This document shows, in pieces, positions 1 to 6,287 of a DNA stretch of 8,391 bases. This stretch comes from Actinomycetota bacterium. GTDB taxonomy: Bacteria > Actinomycetota > Thermoleophilia > Gaiellales > Gaiellaceae. Each line of letters opens with the position of its first letter. Within the stretch, counting starts at the first letter, position 1. The DNA lies in assembly GCA_013811645.1 (NCBI GenBank), contig JACCUU010000120.1, positions 1 through 8,391 on the forward strand. Direction: 5' to 3'. Position numbers and translations under genes: made by a program. Under the pieces are notes generated by a model. That model made no database searches, was not told the DNA's origin, and saw only the letters and a program-made list of their open reading frames with translations.

Positions 1-458
1 GCATGGGCGAAACCCTTGATCGCGCCCCATACGCCGTCTCCGTGACCGACGTGAGGCGAGTGCGGATCTCCCTCAGCGTCCGAGAGCGCGTGGTGCTTGC
101 GATGGTCCGTCACCCACTGGGTCAGCGGCCCCTGCATGGTCATGCAGCCGAGGACGGCGAGCGTCGCCTTGAAGACGTTGCTCGTCTCGAAGCCCTTGTG
201 CGTGAAGTAGCGGTGGAAGCCGATCGTCGTTCCGAACGCGCAGACGACGTACATCCCGACGAGCACTGCGAGGTCGAGCCAGTGGAAGGCGACGCCCCAG
301 AGCAGGCCCATGGCCGAGAGCAGGCCGAGCGGCGGCACGACGACGGCGACGATCGTGACAAGCTGGCTCGCGAAGCTCGTGCGGTTCCGGACGGTTCCGG
401 TGGGTATGGCTGCTGATTCGATGCTGTTCACGGTAGCGGCTGTGGGCTCGCTCCTCAT
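1..458 (-). CDS. Membrane fatty acid desaturase, partial (C-terminus beyond window)
   Basis: This reading frame opens at an ATG at 456-458 and runs off the left edge, giving 152 visible residues. It is an integral-membrane, di-iron, acyl-CoA or acyl-lipid desaturase of the delta-9 type, which inserts a cis double bond into a saturated acyl chain using O2. Two of the three family histidine boxes are visible: HRYFTH at residues 82-87 and HRKHH at 119-123, followed by the typical SDAEGDPHSPH stretch. The third box (HNNHH type) would lie outside the window. Residues about 30-78 are hydrophobic and fit two membrane passes. The first ~25 residues are poorly conserved in type, so the start is uncertain; a TTG four bases further upstream is in another frame, and no convincing Shine-Dalgarno is seen. 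The gene is divergent from the flavoprotein at 495 with 36 bases between start codons. It could supply the unsaturated chains used by the methyltransferases encoded downstream of that gene. The family is certain; substrate and position specificity are not. Confidence 0.88.
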   Translation of the reverse strand, partial: MRSEPTAATVNSIESAAIPTGTVRNRTSFASQLVTIVAVVVPPLGLLSAMGLLWGVAFHWLDLAVLVGMYVVCAFGTTIGFHRYFTHKGFETSNVFKATLAVLGCMTMQGPLTQWVTDHRKHHALSDAEGDPHSPHVGHGDGVWGAIKGFAH

Positions 459-467
459 TCAACCGAA

Positions 468-485
468 ATTCGCCGCGCGGCGAAT
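468..485. promoter_or_regulatory. 18-bp perfect palindrome in a divergent start-to-start gap
   Basis: ATTCGCCGC (468-476) is followed directly by its reverse complement GCGGCGAAT (477-485). It occupies half of the 36 bases separating the desaturase start (458) and the flavoprotein start (495). Position and symmetry suit an operator for a dimeric regulator acting on both genes. Weak -35-like TTCAAC (458-463) and -10-like GAATAT (482-487) would flank it and put the transcription start at about the ATG at 495, so a leaderless message is possible. The promoter elements match consensus poorly; the palindrome itself is certain, its role is inferred. Confidence 0.5.
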
Positions 486-494
486 ATCAGCTCG

Positions 495-1712
495 ATGCGC
501 ATAGCAATCGTCGGTGCGGGTGTGGCCGGGCTCGGGGCGGCACATGTGCTGTCCAGAGCCCATGACGTGGAGCTCTTCGAGCAGCGTGACCGCCCCGGCG
601 GTCATGTAAACACCGTTCGGCACGACGGGCTCGGGCTCGACACCGGCTTCATCGTGCACAACGAGCCGAACTACCCCATCTTCGGCCGTCTTCTACGTGA
701 GCTCGGCGTGGCCACACGGCGCTCGGAGATGTCGTTCTCGGTGAGCTGCGGCGATTGCGGGCTCGAGTGGTCCGGTCGCAGGCCGTTCGCGCAGGGGCGC
801 CGGCTGGCGGACAGGCGCTTCCTCTCACTCCTGAACGAGGTCGTCCGCTGGCTGCGAACCGCCGAGGGGGCGCTCGAGGACGGCAGCCTCGAGGGACGGA
901 CTCTCGGCGCGTACGTCGACGAGCGCGGATATTCGCAGCGCTTCCGCCGTCACTTCCTGATGCCGCTTGCCTCGGCGCTCTGGTCGAGCTCGCCGGAGCG
1001 CGCCCTCGACTTTCCCGCCGCTTACGGGATCCGCTTCTTCGAACGCCACGGCATGCTCGGTCTTCGGCGCCACCGCTGGCGGACCGTCGAGGGCGGCGCG
1101 CACACGTATGTCGCGGCGATGCTGGAACGACTTCGCGGCCAGGTTCATCTCGGCCTGGGTGTGCGCGCGGTTCGGCGTGACGACTCCGGCGTCGAGCTCG
1201 TGGCCGAGGACGGAGAGACGCGCCGCTTCGACAAGGTCGTGCTGGCGACGCACGCGGATCGGTCGCTCGCGCTCCTCGCCGATCCGAGCGATGACGAGCG
1301 ACGGCTGCTCGGCGCGTGGCAGTACACGAGGAACGAGGCCGTTCTCCACACCGACGAGCGCTTTCTACCGCGCGTCTCGGCCGCACGGGCGTCGTGGAAC
1401 TACCACGTGAACGGATCGAGCAAGCCCACCGTCACGTACTACCTGAACAGGCTCCAGCGACTCGACGCGCAGAAGCATTACTGCCTCACCCTCAACCGCT
1501 CGGACGAGATCGATCCCGAGACGACGCTCATGCGTACCGTCTACACACACCCGCTCTACACGCTCGAGAGCATGGCCGCGCAGGCAGAGCTCCCGGTGCT
1601 TTCCGGCCGGCGACATACGGAGTACGCAGGTGCCTACCACGGCTACGGATTTCACGAAGACGGGCTGGCGTCCGGCGTGCGCGCAGCCGCGGCGCTGGGG
1701 GTGAAGTGGTGA
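495..1712 (+). CDS. COG2907 FAD/NAD-binding oxidoreductase (amine oxidase-like), lipid-modification cluster
   Basis: The product is 405 residues, about the usual length for this family of predicted flavoproteins of the amine oxidase fold. An N-terminal dinucleotide-binding motif GAGVAG is at residues 7-12, the acidic end of the second strand is in ELFEQ (26-30), and PGGH at 34-37 is the second FAD contact. DTGFIVHNEPNYP, then EMSFSVS and a C-terminal GAYHGYGFHEDGL block are the hallmark stretches of COG2907. The ATG at 495 starts directly at the Rossmann strand; no Shine-Dalgarno is visible. It overlaps the DUF1365 gene by 4 bases, so the two are translated together. In bacteria this family commonly lies beside DUF1365 and CFA synthase genes, and plant cyclopropane synthases carry a related oxidase domain fused to their N-terminus. 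It probably oxidises or desaturates a modified acyl chain; the reaction is not shown by sequence. Family is near certain, function inferred. Confidence 0.93.
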   Translation: MRIAIVGAGVAGLGAAHVLSRAHDVELFEQRDRPGGHVNTVRHDGLGLDTGFIVHNEPNYPIFGRLLRELGVATRRSEMSFSVSCGDCGLEWSGRRPFAQGRRLADRRFLSLLNEVVRWLRTAEGALEDGSLEGRTLGAYVDERGYSQRFRRHFLMPLASALWSSSPERALDFPAAYGIRFFERHGMLGLRRHRWRTVEGGAHTYVAAMLERLRGQVHLGLGVRAVRRDDSGVELVAEDGETRRFDKVVLATHADRSLALLADPSDDERRLLGAWQYTRNEAVLHTDERFLPRVSAARASWNYHVNGSSKPTVTYYLNRLQRLDAQKHYCLTLNRSDEIDPETTLMRTVYTHPLYTLESMAAQAELPVLSGRRHTEYAGAYHGYGFHEDGLASGVRAAAALGVKW

Positions 1713-2452
1713 GATCCGGTCTCTACGAAGGGTCCCTCATGCACTCGCGCCGGGAGCCGAGCCGCAACACGTTCCGCTATCGGATCTCCTACTTCCTGCT
1801 CGACCTGGACGAGCTCCCGGAGATCGAGCGCCGCCTCGCACTCGTCTCCCGCAACCGCCGCAACGTGGTCTCGTTTCGCGATCGCGACTACCTGGACGGC
1901 GACGGTACGCCGTTGAAGGAGGCGGTCGTCAACTTCTGCGCGAAGCGCGGTGCCGTCGTCGAGCGCGTGCTCACCCTCACCCAGCTCCGCGTTCTCGGCT
2001 ACATCTTCAACCCGGTCACGTTCCACTGGTGCTACGGACCCGACGGCCGGCTCGCCGGAATCGTGGCAGAGCTCGCCAACACGTTCGGCGAGCGGTTGCC
2101 AGAGCTGCTCAGCGGACCGTCACTCCGCTACGAGCACGCGAAGCGGCTCCACGTCTCCCCCTTTTTCGGGCTCGATCTCGACTACGAGTACGCGTTCTCC
2201 GAGCCGGGCGAGGAGCTCTGGGCACGGATCCACGTGCGAGAAGGGGCGAAGCGCCCATTGACGGCCGTTCTCCACCTCGAACGGCGCGAGCTGACGAACG
2301 CGAGCCTCGCCCGCATGCTCGCCCGCTATCCACTCATGCCCCTGCAGGTCACGACCCTCATCCACTGGCAAGCGCTCAAGCTGTTCGCGAAGCGCGTCCC
2401 GTTCCATCGCAAGCCGCCATTCGTCCCCGGCGAGGGCTCGGTGCGCAGATGA
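1709..2452 (+). CDS. DUF1365 family protein (COG3496)
   Basis: The product is 247 residues when started at the GTG at 1709, which overlaps the TGA of the preceding flavoprotein gene as GTGA. The open frame extends back to 1316, but residues before 1709 only mirror the flavoprotein gene, whereas the family typically begins just before the (L)YxGxxxHxR motif, here GLYEGSLMHSR at residues 4-14. Other family landmarks are FRYRISYFLLDLDELP (22-37), RVLGYIFNPVTFHWCY (94-109), ELANTFGER (121-129) and KRLHVSPF (145-152). A G-rich stretch at 1697-1702 could help ribosome binding, and coupling to the upstream gene is likely. DUF1365 proteins are almost always found with COG2907 and CFA-type genes. One of the proteins of this gene set has been tied to furan fatty acid synthesis in Rhodobacter, but I do not assign the specific step. 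Family is certain, biochemical role unknown. Confidence 0.92.
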   Translation: MRSGLYEGSLMHSRREPSRNTFRYRISYFLLDLDELPEIERRLALVSRNRRNVVSFRDRDYLDGDGTPLKEAVVNFCAKRGAVVERVLTLTQLRVLGYIFNPVTFHWCYGPDGRLAGIVAELANTFGERLPELLSGPSLRYEHAKRLHVSPFFGLDLDYEYAFSEPGEELWARIHVREGAKRPLTAVLHLERRELTNASLARMLARYPLMPLQVTTLIHWQALKLFAKRVPFHRKPPFVPGEGSVRR

Positions 2453-2637
2453 GCAACGCTCGCCCTTGGCTCGCGTTCGCGAGGGAAACCATGTTTCCCC
2501 AAGCCTTTCCGCGGCCGGAGTTCGCGCGAGCGAACCTCGGCCTTGCGAGAGGTCCGCGCGCTCCCCTTTTTCCTGAGAACGTGGGGAACATCTCGGTTCC
2601 CCACACCCCTCCCCGCTCATAGGCCAAAGGTTGGCCT
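2453..2637. other. Hairpin-rich gap between DUF1365 and the first CFA gene
   Basis: In 185 bases there are five dyads. CTCGCG (2470-2475) pairs with CGCGAG (2478-2483). GGGAAAC (2483-2489) pairs with GTTTCCC (2493-2499) around CAT. TTCGC (2521-2525) pairs with GCGAA (2530-2534). GTGGGGAAC (2581-2589) pairs with GTTCCCCAC (2596-2604). The last is the start-codon hairpin listed separately. A run of five T lies at 2567-2571. The second and fourth dyads resemble each other in sequence (GGGAA...TTCCC). An open frame of 57 codons, ATG at 2449 overlapping the DUF1365 stop as ATGA and ending at TAG 2620-2622, spans the gap; its product (Pro, Arg and Phe rich, no recognised domain) looks like translated repeat rather than protein. 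A terminator, an attenuator or an intergenic repeat element are all possible. Confidence 0.6.
2581..2604. terminator. 9-bp perfect hairpin in the DUF1365-CFA gap
   Basis: GTGGGGAAC (2581-2589), loop ATCTCG, and GTTCCCCAC (2596-2604) form a perfect nine-pair stem. No T-run follows on the plus strand (ACACCCCTCC), so it is not a classic intrinsic terminator; it could be a processing or attenuation hairpin, or half of a repeat with the related dyad at 2483-2499. Confidence 0.3.
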
Positions 2638-2640
2638 ATG
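2618..2640 (+). promoter_or_regulatory. Start-codon hairpin enclosing the CFA ribosome binding site
   Basis: CATAGGCCAA (2618-2627), loop AGG, and TTGGCCTATG (2631-2640) form a perfect ten-pair stem. The ATG of the cyclopropane synthase (2638-2640) is the last triplet of the right arm. The best Shine-Dalgarno, AAAGG at 2626-2630, is in the loop and left-arm top with a 7-base spacer. If folded in the mRNA, the start codon is paired, so translation could be limited until the stem opens. As DNA the same dyad could be a protein-binding site. The symmetry is seen directly; regulation is inferred. Confidence 0.5.
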
Positions 2641-3852
2641 AGCACTGTCGAAAGGACACTTCGCGAGGCCCCTCCGCCACGAGGCCGAGTCCTCGAGCGA
2701 ATCGCGATGTCGCTTCTGGAACGAGCACTGAAGGGCCTCGAGGCGGGGGCGCTCGAGGTGCGGCTTCCCGACGGCTCGCTCCGGCACTTCGGGTCAGGTG
2801 ATCCGGCCGCCATGGAGATAAGGAGCAACCGCTTCTTTCACCGGCTAGCGAACCGAGGCGCGATGGGGCTCGGGGAGTCCTACACGGCCGGCGAATGGGA
2901 CGCGGCCGACCTTCCGGCATTCGTCGCGCTCCTCCTGCGGAACGCGCGCGCCGCCCGCGAGCGCCACCCTCGTCTCGCCCGAATCCTGAACGCGCGGCCT
3001 CGCCCCAACACGCGCCAGGGCCTGCTCAGATCGCGACGGCACATCGGCTACCACTACGACCTCGGAAACGACCTCTTCCGGCTCATGCTCGACGCGTCGA
3101 TGACGTACTCCTGCGCGGTCTTTGAGCACCCGGACGAGCCGCTCGCAGAGGCGCAGCGACGGAAGCTGCGCCGGGTGTGCGACAAGCTCGAGCTGACTCC
3201 GGACGACCGTGTTCTCGAGATCGGCTGCGGGTGGGGCTCTTTCGCCCTCGTCGCCGCGGGCGAGTACGGAGCGCAAGTGACAGGCCTGACCATATCGGCC
3301 GAACAGGCCGAGCTCGCCCGCGCGCGGGTGGCAGCCGCAGGGCTCTCGGAGCGCGTGACGATCCTGGAGGAGGACTACCGCGAGCATCGGGGCACCTACG
3401 ACAAGCTCGCGTCGATCGAGATGCTCGAGGCGATCGGCGAACGGCAGTTCCCGACCTTCTTCGGAGCGTGCGACCGCTTTCTCGAAGACGGTGGAGCCGC
3501 GTGCATCCAGACGATCCTCGTGCCGGACGACCGCTACGACCGCTATCGCCGCTCGGCCGACTGGATCGAGCGCTATGTCTTTCCCGGTTGCCTGATCCCT
3601 TCGCTGACAGCGCTTACGAGCTCGATGGCCGGCGCGTCCCAGCTGACCGTGCGGTCCGTCGACGAGATCGGCGAGCACTACGGCGAGACGCTCAGCCGTT
3701 GGCGATCGAGCTTCTGGGATGCGATCGACGACGTGCGAGCGCTCGGCTACGACGACCGCTTCGTGAGAACGTGGGACTTCTATCTCGGCTCGTGCGAGGC
3801 AGCCTTCCGCACCGGTTGGCTGAACGACGCGCAGCTCGTGCTGGCCAGATGA
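2638..3852 (+). CDS. cfa: Cyclopropane-fatty-acyl-phospholipid synthase-type methyltransferase
   Basis: This 404-residue protein transfers a one-carbon unit from S-adenosylmethionine to the double bond of a phospholipid acyl chain at the membrane. An N-terminal lipid-binding region (about 24-130) precedes HYDLGNDLF (139-147), YSCAVFE (157-163) and the SAM motif EIGCGWGSF (194-202). Measured against E. coli Cfa bicarbonate-site residues (C139, E239, H266, I268, Y317), I see Cys159, Glu264, Gln291, Ile293 and Tyr348, so the His is replaced by Gln, as in the plant-like, COG2907-associated subtype. The ATG at 2638 has AAAGG seven bases upstream; Met24 (2707) is an alternative start that would still keep the whole domain. 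The gene lies 185 bases after DUF1365 and 13 bases before the second methyltransferase. Product could be a cyclopropane, or a methyl-branched unsaturated chain as in UfaM-like enzymes; sequence does not decide. Confidence 0.92.
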   Translation: MSTVERTLREAPPPRGRVLERIAMSLLERALKGLEAGALEVRLPDGSLRHFGSGDPAAMEIRSNRFFHRLANRGAMGLGESYTAGEWDAADLPAFVALLLRNARAARERHPRLARILNARPRPNTRQGLLRSRRHIGYHYDLGNDLFRLMLDASMTYSCAVFEHPDEPLAEAQRRKLRRVCDKLELTPDDRVLEIGCGWGSFALVAAGEYGAQVTGLTISAEQAELARARVAAAGLSERVTILEEDYREHRGTYDKLASIEMLEAIGERQFPTFFGACDRFLEDGGAACIQTILVPDDRYDRYRRSADWIERYVFPGCLIPSLTALTSSMAGASQLTVRSVDEIGEHYGETLSRWRSSFWDAIDDVRALGYDDRFVRTWDFYLGSCEAAFRTGWLNDAQLVLAR

Positions 3853-3865
3853 TCGGCCCAACCTC

Positions 3866-4849
3866 GTGTTAGAAGCGCTCGTTCCCGACCCCGTCGTGCG
3901 CCGCGCGATCCGTGCCAACTGCGCCCGTCGCCTTGCACGCGAGCGGCGTGGCGGCCCTTCGCGCCAGAAAGCGTTCCTCAACCAGCTGCGGGCGTCCGAA
4001 ATCGCACGCCAGGTGGAGAAGCCGAACGAGCAGCACTACGAGGTGCCGGCCGAGTTCTTCCAGCTCGTGCTCGGCCCTCGGCTGAAGTACTCCTGCTGCT
4101 ACTGGCCTGACGGCGTCGACTCGCTTACGGCGGCCGAGGAGGCGATGCTGGCGCTTACGTGTGAGCGCGCCGAGATCGAGGACGGGATGGAGCTCCTCGA
4201 CCTCGGGTGCGGTTGGGGATCGCTGACGTTCTGGCTCGCGGAGCGCTATCCGGGATGTCGAATCCTTGCCGTCTCGAACTCCCGCACGCAGCGAGCGTTC
4301 ATCGAGGGCCAGGCGCGCGAGCGCCATCTGAGCACGATCGAGGTCGTCACCGCCGACGCCAACGTCTTCGACGTCGAGCAACGCTTCGACCGGGTCGTCT
4401 CCGTCGAGATGCTCGAGCACGCGCGCAACTACGAGGCCCTCCTGGACAGGATCGCCGGCTGGCTGGAACCGGGAGGGAAGCTCTTCGTCCATGTCTTCTC
4501 GCACCGCGACCTCGCCTACGCGTACGAGTCGGGATGGATGGCCAAGCATTTCTTCACAGCCGGAACCATGCCTTCGCATGACCTCATCCCACATTTCGCA
4601 GAAAAGCTCGAGCTCGAAGAGCAGTGGGCCGTCAGCGGGCTCCACTACGCGCGGACCGCGGAGGCCTGGCTCGAGCGCACGGACGACGCCCGCGGCGAGG
4701 TTCTCGAGGTCTTGTCGAGAACCTATGGGTCGGACGCCGGGCGCCGCCTACGCATGTGGCGCATCTTCTTCATGGCGTGCGCGGAGCTCTGGGGCTACCG
4801 CTCCGGATCGGAGTGGGGAGTCTCCCACTACCGCTTCGCCAAGCCGTAG
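3866..4849 (+). CDS. Second SAM-dependent methyltransferase, CFA/coclaurine N-methyltransferase-like
   Basis: The product is 327 residues and starts at GTG 3866, 13 bases after the previous stop, with no strong Shine-Dalgarno, so translation is probably coupled. Landmarks are HYEVPAEFFQLVLG (57-70), LKYSCCYWPDG (73-83), the SAM motif LDLGCGWGSL (111-120), SVEMLEHARNYE (179-190), FVHVFSH (207-213) and WMAKHFFTAGTMPS (224-237). The HFFTAGTMPS and GLHYARTAEAWL blocks closely resemble plant coclaurine N-methyltransferases, which belong to the same superfamily as bacterial CFA synthases. The bicarbonate-type residues appear intact (Cys77, Glu184, His209). It lacks the long N-terminal lipid region of the first enzyme. 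Its place at the end of the lipid operon argues for a lipid rather than alkaloid substrate; a second methylation of an already modified chain (as FufM does to furan fatty acids in Rhodopseudomonas) is one idea. Family sure, substrate unknown. Confidence 0.9.
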   Translation: MLEALVPDPVVRRAIRANCARRLARERRGGPSRQKAFLNQLRASEIARQVEKPNEQHYEVPAEFFQLVLGPRLKYSCCYWPDGVDSLTAAEEAMLALTCERAEIEDGMELLDLGCGWGSLTFWLAERYPGCRILAVSNSRTQRAFIEGQARERHLSTIEVVTADANVFDVEQRFDRVVSVEMLEHARNYEALLDRIAGWLEPGGKLFVHVFSHRDLAYAYESGWMAKHFFTAGTMPSHDLIPHFAEKLELEEQWAVSGLHYARTAEAWLERTDDARGEVLEVLSRTYGSDAGRRLRMWRIFFMACAELWGYRSGSEWGVSHYRFAKP

Positions 4850-4891
4850 CGATCACAGCTGTGTGGTCGCAGGCCCGGGCATGCCCGGGCC
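4849..4891. terminator. Tandem hairpins between convergent genes
   Basis: GCGATCACA (4849-4857) pairs with TGTGGTCGC (4862-4870) with one G-U pair and a 4-base loop. It is followed immediately by a perfect 20-bp GC palindrome, GGCCCGGGCA (4872-4881) with TGCCCGGGCC (4882-4891). The pair fills the 48 bases between the methyltransferase stop (4849) and the end of the convergent PhzF-family gene (4898). There is no T-run, so this would be a bidirectional, GC-hairpin type transcription stop as often inferred in high-GC bacteria. Confidence 0.6.
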
Positions 4892-4897
4892 CACGTC

Positions 4898-5740
4898 CTA
4901 CAGCCGGAACTCGCCGCGCGCGACGACCACCGCGTGCCCGCCGACGGCCACCCGCTCGAGCTCGCCGTCTCGCGCGTCGGCACGCGCGAAGAGCGTCGAC
5001 GGCCGCCCGATCTCGGCGCCCTGAGCGATCTCGATCCACTCCCCCCACTCGACCAGACCGTGCCGGCAGAGGTGAACGACGAGCGGGCCTGCTGCCGAGC
5101 CTGTCGCCGGATCCTCGGGAACCCCGTCCGAAGGGGCGAACACGCGCGTCTTCCAGGCCGCACCGGAGCCCGCGAAGCAGCTGACCATGACCTCGAGCTC
5201 GGTCAGAGCGGAGAAGTCCGGGCGGAGCGCTGCGACCTCTTCGAGCGAGCCGAGCGTGACGAACACGTGCCGAAGGCCGTTGTCGTACCGCTCGACGGGA
5301 AGCTGAGATTCGTCGACCCGCAATGCTTGCAGGAGGGCATCGGGCTCCGGGTACGGCTCGAGGCTCGGCAGGGGCTGGCTCATCCGGCCGAAGACGATCT
5401 TCCCGCTCCCTTCGCGTTCGAGCTCGACCGAGACGATGCCGCTCATCGTCTCCAGCTCGATCACTCCGCGCTGGAGCGAGGATGCCAGCACCCAGGCGGT
5501 GCCCAGACACGGATGCCCGGCGAACGGAAGCTCGGACTTGGGCGTGAAGATGCGGATCCGGACGGTGCCGCCCTGCTCCGGCGGCAGCACGAAGGTCGTC
5601 TCGGAGAAGCCGATCTCGAGCGCGAGCGCCTGCATCGTGTCCCCGTCGATTTCCCGCGCATCGGTGAAGACCGCTAGCTGGTTTCCCTCGAGCGGCCGGT
5701 CGGTGAAGACGTCGGCGACGACGTAGCGCAGGCTGCGCAC
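4898..5740 (-). CDS. PhzF family isomerase/epimerase-like protein
   Basis: The product is 280 residues, the usual length of the PhzF/YddE family with its two diaminopimelate-epimerase-like halves. Family motifs are DVFTDRPLEGNQLAVF (10-25), GFSETTFV (44-51), FAGHPCLGTAWVL (73-85) and EDPATGSAAGPL (209-220). Glu47, His76 and Asp210 line up with the catalytic Glu45, His74 and Asp208 of Pseudomonas PhzF, so the protein is probably an active isomerase. No other phenazine genes are present, so a phenazine role is unlikely; most members of this family have unknown small-molecule substrates. The start is GTG at 5740 with AGGG seven bases upstream. It is divergent from the phosphatase gene with 37 bases between start codons, and converges on the methyltransferase operon. 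Confidence 0.93.
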   Translation of the reverse strand: MRSLRYVVADVFTDRPLEGNQLAVFTDAREIDGDTMQALALEIGFSETTFVLPPEQGGTVRIRIFTPKSELPFAGHPCLGTAWVLASSLQRGVIELETMSGIVSVELEREGSGKIVFGRMSQPLPSLEPYPEPDALLQALRVDESQLPVERYDNGLRHVFVTLGSLEEVAALRPDFSALTELEVMVSCFAGSGAAWKTRVFAPSDGVPEDPATGSAAGPLVVHLCRHGLVEWGEWIEIAQGAEIGRPSTLFARADARDGELERVAVGGHAVVVARGEFRL

Positions 5741-5777
5741 GCGGCCACCCTACTTCGCGCGAGAGGACCGGCCGGAC

Positions 5778-6191
5778 GTGACTATGCTCGCCGCGATGCT
5801 CGTCTTCCTCGTTCGCCACGCGCATTCCGACCCGGGTGACCCCGACGACCTCAGGCCGCTTTCCGCTCGCGGTCGGGATGAGGCACGGGCGCTCGCAGAG
5901 AGGCTCGCGAGGCACCCCACGCCGCCTCGCTTCGTTCTCTCGAGCCCCTTGCTGCGGGCGACGGAGACCGCCGAGGCGATCGCCGAGGCCGGCTCGGCCG
6001 AGCTCCAGATCGACGAGACGCTCGCTCCGGGAACGACCCTGGAGCGCCTCGCAGATGCCGTCGCAGGCGCAGGAGGCCCGGTTGCGGCCGTCTGCCACCA
6101 GCCGGACTGCTCGGAGATCGCACTCGAGCTGACAGGTAACGACCCGGGCTTTCCGCCGGGAGGCGTTGCCGAGCTCTCCATGGACGTTTAA
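5778..6191 (+). CDS. Short SixA-like histidine phosphatase superfamily protein
   Basis: From GTG 5778 the product is 137 residues; ATG codons at 5784 and 5796 are in frame, and 5796 (MLVFLVRHA, 131 residues) best fits where SixA proteins begin. The phosphohistidine catalytic motif LVRHA is at 11-15 (His14), RPLSARGRDEA at 26-36, SSPLLRATETAEAI at 55-68, and the second active-site His in VCHQPD at 105-110, where the family commonly has GHxP. Such enzymes remove phosphate from phosphohistidine or small phosphate esters in the cytosol. The protein stops right after FPPGGVAELSMDV, where SixA of E. coli continues for roughly another 20-25 residues, so the last strand and helix look absent. The core active site is complete. 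I see no continuation in the other frames that would point clearly to a frameshift. It is divergent from the PhzF gene and shares its short intergenic region. Confidence 0.82.
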   Translation: MTMLAAMLVFLVRHAHSDPGDPDDLRPLSARGRDEARALAERLARHPTPPRFVLSSPLLRATETAEAIAEAGSAELQIDETLAPGTTLERLADAVAGAGGPVAAVCHQPDCSEIALELTGNDPGFPPGGVAELSMDV

Positions 6192-6261
6192 GTGCTCCCC
6201 GCCGCAAATACGCCCATCCTTCGCGCGGCTCCGAACACTACCCATGCCGTCGTCCTCAGTC

Positions 6262-6287
6262 GCGCCAATATTCATGAATATTGGCGC
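6262..6287. promoter_or_regulatory. 26-bp perfect palindrome upstream of the ABC exporter
   Basis: GCGCCAATATTCA (6262-6274) is followed by its exact reverse complement (6275-6287), with no spacer. The AT-rich core with GC ends stands out from the high-GC surroundings. It lies 71 bases after the phosphatase stop and 77 bases before the exporter start at 6365. Operator of a dimeric repressor of the exporter, terminator hairpin of the phosphatase gene, or a copy of a dispersed palindromic repeat are the options; the symmetry is certain, the role is not. Confidence 0.5.

Noticed and set aside
3..416. Plus-strand 137-codon frame at the left edge
   Set aside because: It is antisense to the desaturase, whose two histidine boxes are clear; the product is low-complexity and charged.
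1316..1708. N-terminal extension of the DUF1365 gene
   Set aside because: The added 131 residues are an out-of-frame reading of the flavoprotein gene; the family motif begins just after GTG 1709, which also gives a 4-base overlap.
2845..3981. 378-codon minus-strand open frame opposite the cyclopropane synthase
   Set aside because: Antisense shadow of a gene with clear SAM and active-site motifs; long antisense frames are expected at this GC content.
3866..4849. Alkaloid (coclaurine) N-methylation
   Set aside because: The resemblance reflects shared superfamily; the neighbours are lipid genes and no alkaloid pathway gene is visible.
4898..5740. Phenazine biosynthesis
   Set aside because: Only a PhzF-family protein is present; no other phenazine genes are in the window and the family is broad.
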